The position numbers and the translations under genes were made by a program. From Spirochaetia bacterium (lineage in GTDB: Bacteria > Spirochaetota > Spirochaetia > Treponematales > Breznakiellaceae): 5,074 nucleotides of DNA. Shown in pieces: positions 1-5,058 of this stretch (the first letter of the stretch is position 1; each line of letters begins with the position of its first letter). A model generated the notes under the pieces. The model searched no databases, was not told where the DNA came from, and saw only the letters and a program-made list of their open reading frames with translations. Location of the stretch: positions 1-5,074 of the forward strand of contig BNUU01000064.1 of the NCBI GenBank assembly GCA_025997595.1, in the 5' to 3' direction.

Positions 1-79
1 GTTATGTACCGGCAATTAACCGAGTTATGAATTGTAATAAAAAATTAAAATATCGCAGAAAAAACAAAATATCAACTAT

Positions 80-120
80 TTCTGAAAAATTTATGAGAAA
101 TGATCACAAAGTATTCAGAA
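80..120. repeat. Short inverted repeat in the AT-rich leader region
   Basis: TTCTGAA at 80-86 and its exact reverse complement TTCAGAA at 114-120 flank a 27-base AT-rich spacer that contains the palindrome TGATCA at 101-106. The arms could form a weak hairpin or a binding site for a dimeric regulator. In AT-rich DNA a 7-bp match at this distance can arise by chance. No U-tract follows, so it is not an intrinsic terminator. Confidence 0.3.
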
Positions 121-180
121 GCCCGGAAAGCAAAGCGGGAAAGGTGCCTGGCACTGGGCGCGAGACAAAGCAGGGGGAGT
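121..180. repeat. GC-rich palindromic block (REP-like)
   Basis: Base composition jumps from very AT-rich (1-120) to clearly GC-rich here. The core is the interrupted palindrome GTGCCTGGCAC at 144-154, with five perfect pairs around a single central T and a further G-T pair at 143/155. CCCG (122-125) with CGGG (136-139), and GCCC (121-124) with GGGC (156-159), allow competing or nested stems. Palindromes of this style occur in repetitive extragenic elements associated with RAYT/IS200-type transposases (recalled from family knowledge). No second copy and no transposase lie in this window, so assignment to such a family is inference. The block sits just upstream of, and partly inside, the predicted promoter of the small membrane genes. 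Confidence 0.4.
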
Positions 181-190
181 GTGCTAGAAT
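162..190 (+). promoter_or_regulatory. Predicted extended -10 promoter of the small membrane operon
   Basis: GAGACA (162-167, 4 of 6 matches to TTGACA) and TAGAAT (185-190, 5 of 6 to TATAAT) are separated by exactly 17 bases. A TG at 182-183 one base before the hexamer gives an extended -10. Counting the last -10 base as -7 puts +1 on the A of the ATG at 197, which predicts a leaderless transcript. The only purine-rich stretch upstream (172-178) lies about 18 bases from the ATG, too far to serve as a ribosome binding site for it. Confidence 0.55.
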
Positions 191-196
191 TGCAAT

Positions 197-424
197 ATGG
201 ATGAGATGGAGATAAATGCTACAAAAAGGCGAAAAAAACGCGAGATTATCATCGACATTGGAAAAGTGTCGATTGATATCGGTAAATTGGTATTGGGCAG
301 CATAGCCTTGGGCGGTATTTTGCGCGGAGATATCAAGCCATTAGCGTTGCTGATAGGCGGCTTTGCCGCCAGTCTATTGCTTATTGTGCTGGGTATCATA
401 CTTCTAGCCATTACGAAGGAGTAA
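197..424 (+). CDS. Small membrane protein, 75 residues, function unknown
   Basis: The protein has a charged, Lys/Arg-rich N-terminus (residues 1-17, including KRRKKR), then an amphipathic stretch with a heptad direct repeat (IDIGKVS at 19-25, IDIGKLV at 26-32). A short Gly-rich hydrophobic segment follows (about 31-42) and a full membrane helix (about 48-72), ending in a charged TKE. This suggests one and a half or two membrane passes with the basic end in the cytoplasm. The layout resembles small uncharacterised families such as DUF6722; that comparison is from memory and not tested. ATG at 197 is the first start after an in-frame TAG at 185-187; a second ATG at 206 would remove three residues. 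Downstream, only three bases separate its stop from the next micro-gene, whose ribosome binding site lies within its last codons. Function not recognised. Confidence 0.65.
   Translation: MDEMEINATKRRKKREIIIDIGKVSIDIGKLVLGSIALGGILRGDIKPLALLIGGFAASLLLIVLGIILLAITKE
416..421 (+). promoter_or_regulatory. Strong Shine-Dalgarno site for the 29-residue gene
   Basis: AAGGAG lies six bases before the ATG at 428, and is formed by the last sense codons of the 75-residue gene. It is the best ribosome binding site in the window. It both supports translation of the very short reading frame and suggests translational coupling to the gene before it. Confidence 0.75.
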
Positions 425-427
425 CCT

Positions 428-517
428 ATGGTGTATTTTGTTGGAATTGTGCTGGTGATGCTTCCTCTCTGGATTGCCGGTTTTGTCCTTGCATACCAGA
501 TTAAACATACCCGCTAA
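428..517 (+). CDS. 29-residue single-pass membrane microprotein
   Basis: The reading frame starts ATG-GTG-TAT and ends at TAA 515-517. Residues 2-24 are almost entirely hydrophobic (MVYFVGIVLVMLPLWIAGF and on to LAY), with a Pro-Leu-Trp in the middle. A short basic tail (residues 24-29, QIKHTR) follows. This fits one membrane helix with the C-terminus in the cytoplasm. The frame is too short for most gene callers. Support comes from the perfect AAGGAG six bases upstream, the three-base gap to the preceding membrane gene, and a sensible transmembrane composition. It could be a partner subunit, a membrane-protein regulator or a type I toxin-like peptide. There is nothing to choose between these, and no antisense RNA signal was identified. 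Confidence 0.6.
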   Translation: MVYFVGIVLVMLPLWIAGFVLAYQIKHTR

Positions 518-534
518 TGCAATGGCACATGGTA

Positions 535-554
535 CTGTTTTAATGGGAAAACAG
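535..554. repeat. Perfect 7-bp hairpin downstream of the micro-operon
   Basis: CTGTTTT (535-541) and AAAACAG (548-554) are exact reverse complements around a six-base loop, AATGGG. The hairpin starts 17 bases after the stop of the 29-residue gene. The stem is AT-rich and no T-run follows, so it does not match a canonical intrinsic terminator. It may be a transcript 3' structure or a chance palindrome. The rest of the gap from 518 to the apbE promoter shows no supportable gene. Confidence 0.35.
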
Positions 555-615
555 ATGGCAACCCACGCCGTGCCCACCTCTCAACGAATAAAAACCCCCT
601 GCATTACCTACGGGC

Positions 616-643
616 TTACCGTTTTGTAAAAAATTGATACTAT
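616..643 (+). promoter_or_regulatory. Predicted extended -10 promoter of apbE
   Basis: TACTAT (638-643, 4 of 6 to TATAAT) is preceded by TG at 635-636 with one base between, an extended -10. The best -35 at a 16-base spacer is TTACCG (616-621), only 3 of 6. The last -10 base lies six bases before the apbE ATG, which puts +1 on the A of the start codon. AGGGG at 644-648 is only one base from the ATG, too close for normal Shine-Dalgarno pairing, so a leaderless mRNA is predicted here too. Confidence 0.45.
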
Positions 644-649
644 AGGGGT

Positions 650-1705
650 ATGAAAAAGATCGCTGGCGGGTTTCTTTTTACTTCCCTGTTTCTTTCCCTG
701 ATTTTTTTTACCGGCTGTTCACGGGGGATACCGGCGCAGACGGAATTTGCGATGGGGACCGTATGCAATGTGAACCTTTTCGAAGGGGGGACGCAGAAGC
801 GGTATGCGGCGATTTTTGCCCGGCTCCGGGAAATTGAGGATGTGATGAGCGCCAACATAGCCGGCACGGACCTTGACCGGATCAATAAAAACGCCGGGAT
901 CGAGCCGGTAAAGGTTGGCGCTGAACTTATCGCCGTGCTGGAACGGGCATACGCTTACGCCGAGGCCAGCGGGGGCGCCTTCGATCCCACCGTGGGGCCC
1001 CTGGTAAAATTGTGGAGCATTGGCTCCGACAACGCCCGTGTCCCGGCCCAGGATGAAATTGATTCGGCCCTGGCCCTGATCGACTGGCGGGACCTGATTA
1101 TCGATAAGGCGGCGCTTACCGCTTTTCTGCGGCGGCCCGGCATGGCGCTGGATCTGGGGGCCATTGCCAAGGGGTATGCCGCCGACGAAGCGGTGCGTCT
1201 TGCGGAACGATCCGGGGTAAAGCGGGCCCTTATCGACCTTGGGGGAAACATCTTTGCCCATGGGGCGCGGCAGCAAAAATCCGATACCGGCGGACCCGCG
1301 CCCTGGCGCGTCGGCGTACAGGACCCGCGGGACAGCCGGGGGGCTTATATCGGCGTTCTCCGGGTTATCGATAAAAGCATCGTCACCAGCGGCATATACG
1401 AGCGTTTTTTTGTTGATCCCGAGGGGAATCACTACCATCACCTGCTGTCCACCAAAGACGGCTATCCTGTGAACAACGGTATCTTATCGGTGACCATTAT
1501 CGCGGACCATTCCATTGACGCCGACGGCCTTTCTACCTCGGTCTTTACCCTGGGTTACGAAAAGGGCCGGGCCCTGGTGGAATCAATTCCCGGCGCGGAC
1601 GCCATATTCATCTTTGAGGATCTCGGCGTCCGGCTCACCGCAGGGGCAGCGGAGACCTTCGCCCTGGCAAATTCAGAATATCATTTATTATCTGACGCCG
1701 ACTAA
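650..1705 (+). CDS. apbE: FAD:protein FMN transferase, lipoprotein (ApbE/Ftp family)
   Basis: ApbE proteins act on the periplasmic side of the inner membrane. Using Mg2+, they transfer FMN from FAD to a Thr of target flavoproteins such as RnfG/RnfD and NqrB/NqrC; some spirochaete members hydrolyse FAD instead. Residues 1-22 are a signal peptide (MKK, then a hydrophobic core), ending in a relaxed lipobox FTG-C with Cys23 as the likely lipidated residue. This makes the ATG at 650 the right start. Family motifs in order: AMGT at 34-37, DPTVGPL at 112-118, [12 protein letters not shown] at 168-179, LGGN at 197-200, TSGIYERF at 246-253, [12 protein letters not shown] at 263-274, and D292-GLS-T296, matching the metal-binding D-x-x-x-T near the C-terminus. 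The 351-residue length is normal and nothing is truncated. No rnf or nqr genes are adjacent, so its targets lie elsewhere. Asn69 stands where many family members have Tyr (see findings). Confidence 0.95.
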   Translation: MKKIAGGFLFTSLFLSLIFFTGCSRGIPAQTEFAMGTVCNVNLFEGGTQKRYAAIFARLREIEDVMSANIAGTDLDRINKNAGIEPVKVGAELIAVLERAYAYAEASGGAFDPTVGPLVKLWSIGSDNARVPAQDEIDSALALIDWRDLIIDKAALTAFLRRPGMALDLGAIAKGYAADEAVRLAERSGVKRALIDLGGNIFAHGARQQKSDTGGPAPWRVGVQDPRDSRGAYIGVLRVIDKSIVTSGIYERFFVDPEGNHYHHLLSTKDGYPVNNGILSVTIIADHSIDADGLSTSVFTLGYEKGRALVESIPGADAIFIFEDLGVRLTAGAAETFALANSEYHLLSDAD

Positions 1706-2722
1706 TTCCATCTCAAACACCAGGAAGCTGTTGGGGGGGATGGGTCCCACGCCGCGCTCGCCATAGGCAAGTTCCGGGGGGATGACGGCCACCCGTTTTT
1801 CGCCCACCTTCATGTCCATGACGGTCTCGTCCCAGCCGCGGATAACCTTGCCGGCGCCGGCCTGGAATGACATGGGACCCCCGTGGAAGTCGGAGCCGTC
1901 GAAGACCGTGCCGTTGAGAAGCATCCCTTTATAGGCTACCCGGACGGTTTTGCCCGCGGCGGGCTTTTCGCCTTTTCCCTCTTTCTGGATGAGGTACCGG
2001 ATTCCCGAAGGGGTCTGCTGGGTGTTGGGATATTTCGCGTTGATCCGGGCGATGTCCGCGTCCCGCTGAGCCCTGGCCTTGGCGGCGGCGGATGCCCCGG
2101 CGTTCCGTACCAGGCTGTCAAATGCGGCCTGATCCGCCTTGAAGGCCGTTGCTTCGGGGCCGTTGCGGATGATGGTGACGCTTTCAATCTTATCGCCCTG
2201 TTTGATGGCGTTGACCACATCCTGGCCCTGGACCACCCGGCCAAAGATCGTATGCTTGCCGTCCAGATGGGGGGTTGCCACATGGGTGATAAAGAACTGG
2301 CTGCCGTTGGTACCCGGCCCGGCGTTGGCCATGGAGAGAATCCCCGGCCCGCTGTGCTTCAGGGTGGAATCGAATTCATCGGTGAATTTGTAGGGGGGGC
2401 CGCCGGTGCCGTTCCCCGCCGGGTCGCCCCCCTGGATCATAAAGTCCGCGATAACCCGGTGGAAGGTGAGGCCGTCGTAGAAGGGCTTATTCCGGGTAAA
2501 GTCCATCTTGCCCTCCGCAAGGGCCACAAAGTTGCAGACCGTGAGGGGGGCCTTCTGGTATTCAAGGCTCACCACAATATCACCCCGATTGGTAGTGATC
2601 CGGGCAAAAAGGCCGTTCCCCAGGGCGGTGTCCCCGGGGGCTGAAAAGGCGGTCCCGCTCATCAGGACCAGGAGGAGGCCGCCAATTCCCGCTGTTAATG
2701 AAAGGTTGTTAAAGATACTCAT
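1688..2722 (-). CDS. Secreted dual-family immunophilin: cyclophilin-FKBP fusion peptidyl-prolyl isomerase
   Basis: The enzyme should catalyse cis-trans isomerisation of prolyl bonds in exported proteins. Residues 1-28 look like a signal peptide cleaved near AFS-A, though the n-region (MSIFNN) lacks the usual Lys/Arg. The cyclophilin domain spans about 38-188. It has [14 protein letters not shown] (87-100, catalytic Arg89 with Phe94 and Gln97), [15 protein letters not shown] (130-144) and HLDGKH (152-157). His152 replaces the Trp of human CypA, as in many bacterial cyclophilins. A charged, Ala-rich linker (about 190-237) leads to an FKBP domain (238-343). Its pocket residues are Tyr264, Phe274-Asp275, Phe286, Val293-Ile294, Trp297, Tyr320 and Phe336, so both active sites look intact. 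The start is fixed by an in-frame TGA two codons upstream. Cyclophilin-FKBP fusions are known from treponemes and flavobacteria. The 3' end overlaps apbE by 18 bp. Confidence 0.93.
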   Translation of the reverse strand: MSIFNNLSLTAGIGGLLLVLMSGTAFSAPGDTALGNGLFARITTNRGDIVVSLEYQKAPLTVCNFVALAEGKMDFTRNKPFYDGLTFHRVIADFMIQGGDPAGNGTGGPPYKFTDEFDSTLKHSGPGILSMANAGPGTNGSQFFITHVATPHLDGKHTIFGRVVQGQDVVNAIKQGDKIESVTIIRNGPEATAFKADQAAFDSLVRNAGASAAAKARAQRDADIARINAKYPNTQQTPSGIRYLIQKEGKGEKPAAGKTVRVAYKGMLLNGTVFDGSDFHGGPMSFQAGAGKVIRGWDETVMDMKVGEKRVAVIPPELAYGERGVGPIPPNSFLVFEMELVGVR

Positions 2723-2727
2723 GATTC

Positions 2728-2736
2728 ATCATAACA
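2728..2736 (-). promoter_or_regulatory. Predicted extended -10 of the cyclophilin-FKBP gene
   Basis: On the minus strand TATGAT (2733 down to 2728, 5 of 6 to TATAAT) is preceded by TG (2736-2735) and one base, forming an extended -10. No good -35 is present; the hexamer at a 17-base spacer, TTATGC (2756 down to 2751), shares only the first two bases with the consensus. The last -10 base is five bases from the ATG at 2722, so transcription should begin at or within a base of the start codon. No Shine-Dalgarno sequence lies between. Confidence 0.5.
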
Positions 2737-2748
2737 TAAAATAATTCA

Positions 2749-2777
2749 TTGCATAAAGGGGCATAAAATTCTATTAT
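2749..2777 (+). promoter_or_regulatory. Predicted promoter of the 546-residue protein gene
   Basis: TTGCAT (2749-2754, the TTG core of TTGACA) and TATTAT (2772-2777, 5 of 6 to TATAAT) are separated by 17 bases. The last -10 base is six bases before the ATG, which puts +1 on the A of the start codon at 2784. The only purine-rich run, AAGGGG at 2756-2761, lies 22 bases from the ATG, too far for ribosome binding. The -35 region coincides with that of the divergent promoter, so the two promoters probably cannot be occupied at once. Confidence 0.55.
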
Positions 2778-2783
2778 GAATCA

Positions 2784-4424
2784 ATGGATCTTACGGAAAT
2801 TCAAAAAGAATTACTCAGGACGGAGTATCCCCTGCTCCAGCCCGATCATGATCCCGATATAGAACGCTACTACAGCTTACGCGGCGCCGGGAAGCCCCGG
2901 GACGCGCTGCATGTTTTTGACACCCGGCTCAAGCCCCGCTATCCCGATGAGCGTTTACGGACCGCCCTTTTTCGTACCTACCGCAGCCACGATCCGGTTT
3001 ACCGGCAGCTGCTTGCCGTGGCTTACCGGAACCTGACGGAACGTTCCCTGGACCGGGTACGCCGGGCCATCATTTATATTGATAGTAAGATAGCCGTTTA
3101 CGACAAGCGGGATGTGTATTCCACGATCAAAGCTGCGGAGGATATCCTGCGGCTTTTTCCAAAGCAGCGTTACGAAGCGATTGAGGGGATCGAACGGTTC
3201 TACCGTTATTCTCAAACCCTGAATTTTCACGTTAAGTCCATGGAAACGGCGGTTGAGCTGGTTCGGGCCTATCATACCCAGTCCCTGGCCGTGGTGGGGA
3301 ATGCATTACAGCGCCAGGAAAAAATGCAGCAGGAAGCGGAACGGCAGCGGCGTAACCAGTTCCTTAGCACGGTCTCGGCTTCCGGGGGCGGGGTTTTTGC
3401 CTCGGTAACCTTTTCCCCCGCAGACCTTAGCCGGATCGAGATCCCCCCTTCCGCCCGCAGCCTGGAAGATCAAACCCTGGCCTACTGTTTTAAATACTGG
3501 AATTTGGTTGATGATCCCGCCTTTGAGCGTATCCTTTTCCTCTATTCCCGCAAGTACGGCAAAAAGAACCATGATGTGTACATTTTAATCCGTCAGGGCA
3601 AACGGGCGAGACATCGGGACGATGAGATCCTCGGCGCGGTCCTGGCCTCCCTGGTGCAGGGATACTATTATTCCATCCTGGGGGACCGCTACCTTCAGCA
3701 AAAATGGCTCGTCTTAAAGAATATTCTTCTGGAGCAGGACGCAACCGCACTGGCCGCGCGATCCGCCGCTTCCGCCGCTGCGGGAATTTTTGCCGGGGGA
3801 GCGAAAACAACGGCAAAGAAAAAACAGGCCGCCCAGAAAGCCGCCGTGAAACAGAGCGGCAGGGCAAAGAAACAGGCGGTTGCCGCGAAAAAGAAGGCGG
3901 TTCAGAAGAAGGCCGCCGATAGGGCCGCTGCGGCACAAAAGCCGGCGGTACAGCGCCCTCCCGTTAAGAAACCCCCGGTGCAGGCCCCTGTTGCCGCCGC
4001 AGCGCCTCCCCCCAGAAATGTTGCGGCGATGAACCCGGCGCCGGTACAGAAGAAACGGTATCCCAGGGCCTTTCCCGTTATGGTCCGCCCCTCCGTGGAA
4101 CAGCGGGTGAAAAATACCGCCGGGGGCTCCGTTTCCGACCGGTTGCGGGTACTGTCGGGCCGTTCCTACGATCTGTACCAGGAGCGCTTCCTTACCCACG
4201 CCCGTCCCGCGATCCGCAAAATCCTGGGCGCCAGAAGGGGCATCTTCTTCAACCTTCCGGAAAAGGCGGAAGATCTGGTCTATAACTTCCTGCGGGATCA
4301 TTATGCGGACCCCTATATGAATTGGGGCGAAAGCAAAGAACGGGCGGAACTGGCGGCGCTGGGCTTCATCCTTGAATCATTGAATCCGGTTATTGATGAG
4401 TGTTTTAAAGCGGTGCAGGACTAG
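2784..4424 (+). CDS. Unrecognised 546-residue protein with Lys/Ala-rich and Pro-rich insert
   Basis: I do not recognise a named family. There is no signal peptide or membrane helix, so a cytoplasmic location is likely. Residues 1-195 are charged and probably mostly helical, with many Arg, Tyr and Leu. A Gln/Glu/Arg-rich helix at 175-192 may be a coiled coil. Residues 220-318 form a second helical block with aromatic clusters such as YYY at 295-297. Residues 320-340 are Ala-rich, 341-384 are Lys/Ala-rich (AKKKQAAQKAAVK, AKKKAVQKKAA) like the tails of bacterial histone H1-like proteins, and 386-422 are Pro-rich. The insert ends before a compact C-terminal block (about 427-546) containing SVSDRLRVLSGRSYDLYQ and ending FKAVQD. 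The insert could bind nucleic acid or be a flexible tether between two domains. The gene stands alone: divergent from the immunophilin and convergent with recR. The ATG at 2784 is chosen for its promoter spacing and sensible N-terminus. Confidence 0.85.
   Translation: MDLTEIQKELLRTEYPLLQPDHDPDIERYYSLRGAGKPRDALHVFDTRLKPRYPDERLRTALFRTYRSHDPVYRQLLAVAYRNLTERSLDRVRRAIIYIDSKIAVYDKRDVYSTIKAAEDILRLFPKQRYEAIEGIERFYRYSQTLNFHVKSMETAVELVRAYHTQSLAVVGNALQRQEKMQQEAERQRRNQFLSTVSASGGGVFASVTFSPADLSRIEIPPSARSLEDQTLAYCFKYWNLVDDPAFERILFLYSRKYGKKNHDVYILIRQGKRARHRDDEILGAVLASLVQGYYYSILGDRYLQQKWLVLKNILLEQDATALAARSAASAAAGIFAGGAKTTAKKKQAAQKAAVKQSGRAKKQAVAAKKKAVQKKAADRAAAAQKPAVQRPPVKKPPVQAPVAAAAPPPRNVAAMNPAPVQKKRYPRAFPVMVRPSVEQRVKNTAGGSVSDRLRVLSGRSYDLYQERFLTHARPAIRKILGARRGIFFNLPEKAEDLVYNFLRDHYADPYMNWGESKERAELAALGFILESLNPVIDECFKAVQD
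3804..4049 (+). other. Low-complexity Lys/Ala then Pro-rich coding segment
   Basis: This stretch encodes residues 341-422 of the 546-residue protein. The first part (3804-3935) alternates Lys pairs or triplets with Ala and Gln. The second (3939-4049) is rich in Pro, Ala and Val. At DNA level GGCAAAGAA recurs at 3812-3820 and 3863-3871, each followed within a few bases by ACAGGC. This suggests growth by slippage or duplication of a short unit. The codons are not identical between copies, so any expansion is not recent. Segments like this commonly vary in length between strains. Confidence 0.6.
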
Positions 4425-4464
4425 CTCTACAAGCACGGCAGGGGGAGGGCGGTGATAGGTGGCG

Positions 4465-5058
4465 TTACAACTTTATCCTGCCCCGGAAGCTTCGGGAGAG
4501 GGTGAGGCGGTCGGCGTATTCCAGGTCGCCCCCTACGGGGAGGCCTGAGGCAAGGCGGGTTACTTCAATGTTGAATTCTTTTAAGACCTTTTGCAGATAA
4601 AGGGCGGTGGTGTCCCCCTCGATGGTGGGGTTCATGGCGAGGATTACCTCCCGGACCGCCTCTTTGCGGACCCGGTTCATCAGCTGGCCGATGGTCAGGC
4701 TGCCCGGGCTGATCCCCTCCAGGGGCGCGATAAGGCCGCCCAGCACGTGGAACAATCCCCGAAATTCCTTTGATTCTTCGATGACCCGTACATCCTGGGC
4801 CCGTTCAACCACACAGATAATGGAATGATCCCTTGATTGATCGGTGCAGATGGGGCAGGGGTCGGATTCGGTAAAGCTGCCGCACTGGGAACAACGGTGA
4901 ATCGCCTGATGGAGACTAGCCAGCTCTTCCGCCAACATCCCCGCGTAGCTGGGGTCGGCATCGAGGATGTGATAGGCCATGCGGCCGGCGCTTTTTTTGC
5001 CCACCCCCGGTAATTTTGAAAGGAGCGCCACCAGCCGGTCCAGGGCATTATAGCTCAC
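4465..5058 (-). CDS. recR: Recombination mediator protein RecR
   Basis: RecR works with RecO (and RecF) to load RecA onto SSB-coated DNA during recombinational gap repair. At 197 residues it has the usual length (about 200). Domains in order: helix-hairpin-helix LPGVGKKSAGRMAYHIL at 16-32; a four-Cys zinc finger, C56-x2-C59-x8-C68-x2-C71; a Toprim domain starting IICVVERAQDVRVIE at 80-94 with the conserved Glu85, then NPTIEGDTTALYL at 143-155; and the C-terminal signature ASGLPVGGDLEYADRLTLSRSFRGR at 170-194, given here as key positions G172, P174, G176-G177, E180, D183 and R189. The GTG start at 5056-5058 gives the normal N-terminus, but the frame stays open to the window edge. The GTGA overlap with an upstream frame supports this start and suggests translational coupling. 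It converges on the 546-residue protein gene with a 40-base gap lacking an obvious terminator. Confidence 0.95.
   Translation of the reverse strand: MSYNALDRLVALLSKLPGVGKKSAGRMAYHILDADPSYAGMLAEELASLHQAIHRCSQCGSFTESDPCPICTDQSRDHSIICVVERAQDVRVIEESKEFRGLFHVLGGLIAPLEGISPGSLTIGQLMNRVRKEAVREVILAMNPTIEGDTTALYLQKVLKEFNIEVTRLASGLPVGGDLEYADRLTLSRSFRGRIKL

Larger units (their letters stand above)
2722..2783. repeat. 8-bp inverted repeat bracketing the divergent intergenic region
   Basis: TGATTCAT at 2722-2729 is the exact reverse complement of ATGAATCA at 2776-2783. As a result, both divergent genes read ATGAATC directly before (or one base before) their ATG. Within the interval, GCATAAA occurs twice in direct orientation (2751-2757 and 2761-2767), exactly 10 bp apart, and ATTCAT occurs twice (2724-2729 and 2744-2749), 20 bp apart. 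The repeats lie on the faces and positions expected of operator or promoter elements. A regulatory role is inference. Confidence 0.45.

Noticed and set aside
1..30. Possible 3' end of an upstream plus-strand gene (V-M-Y-R-Q-L-T-E-L-stop)
   Set aside because: Nine open codons to a TGA at 28-30 are too few to separate a gene end from chance, and nothing about the peptide is recognisable.
27..215. 62-codon plus-strand frame across the left flank
   Set aside because: It has no ribosome site and its amino-acid make-up simply mirrors AT-rich then GC-rich DNA. It crosses the hairpin block and the predicted promoter and overlaps the start of the better-supported 75-residue gene.
522..629. 35-codon frame between the microprotein and apbE
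   Set aside because: There is no Shine-Dalgarno site and no hydrophobic or motif-like sequence, and it contains the 535-554 hairpin. The 8-codon frame starting inside TAATG at 517 is rejected for the same reasons.
719..1441. Long minus-strand frame opposite apbE
   Set aside because: It is a shadow frame produced by high GC in apbE, whose motifs are complete in the plus frame; no promoter or start signal supports it.
1733..1739. Seven-base G run (C7 on the coding strand), with a similar run at 2393-2399, considered as phase-variation tracts
   Set aside because: Both encode conserved Pro or Gly-Pro residues of the PPIase domains, seven bases is short for phase variation, and a housekeeping isomerase is an unlikely target.
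1883..2644. 253-codon plus-strand frame opposite the immunophilin gene
   Set aside because: It is antisense to well-conserved cyclophilin and FKBP motifs. Its Gly/Val/Pro-rich composition is the reverse image of that coding strand.
3714..4301. Minus-strand frames opposite the Lys/Ala-rich segment
   Set aside because: Their Arg/Leu/Gly-rich low complexity is the complement of the Lys/Ala/Pro codons; no independent gene signal.
4425..4464. Terminator between the convergent 546-residue gene and recR
   Set aside because: The 40-base gap is purine-rich on the plus strand and I could find no stem-loop followed by a T-run on either strand.
5047..5052. Perfect TATAAT on the minus strand just inside recR
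   Set aside because: It is formed by the Tyr3-Asn4 codons, and the predicted +1 near 5040 falls at the Asp7 codon with no start codon there, so it does not fit the leaderless pattern of the other genes.
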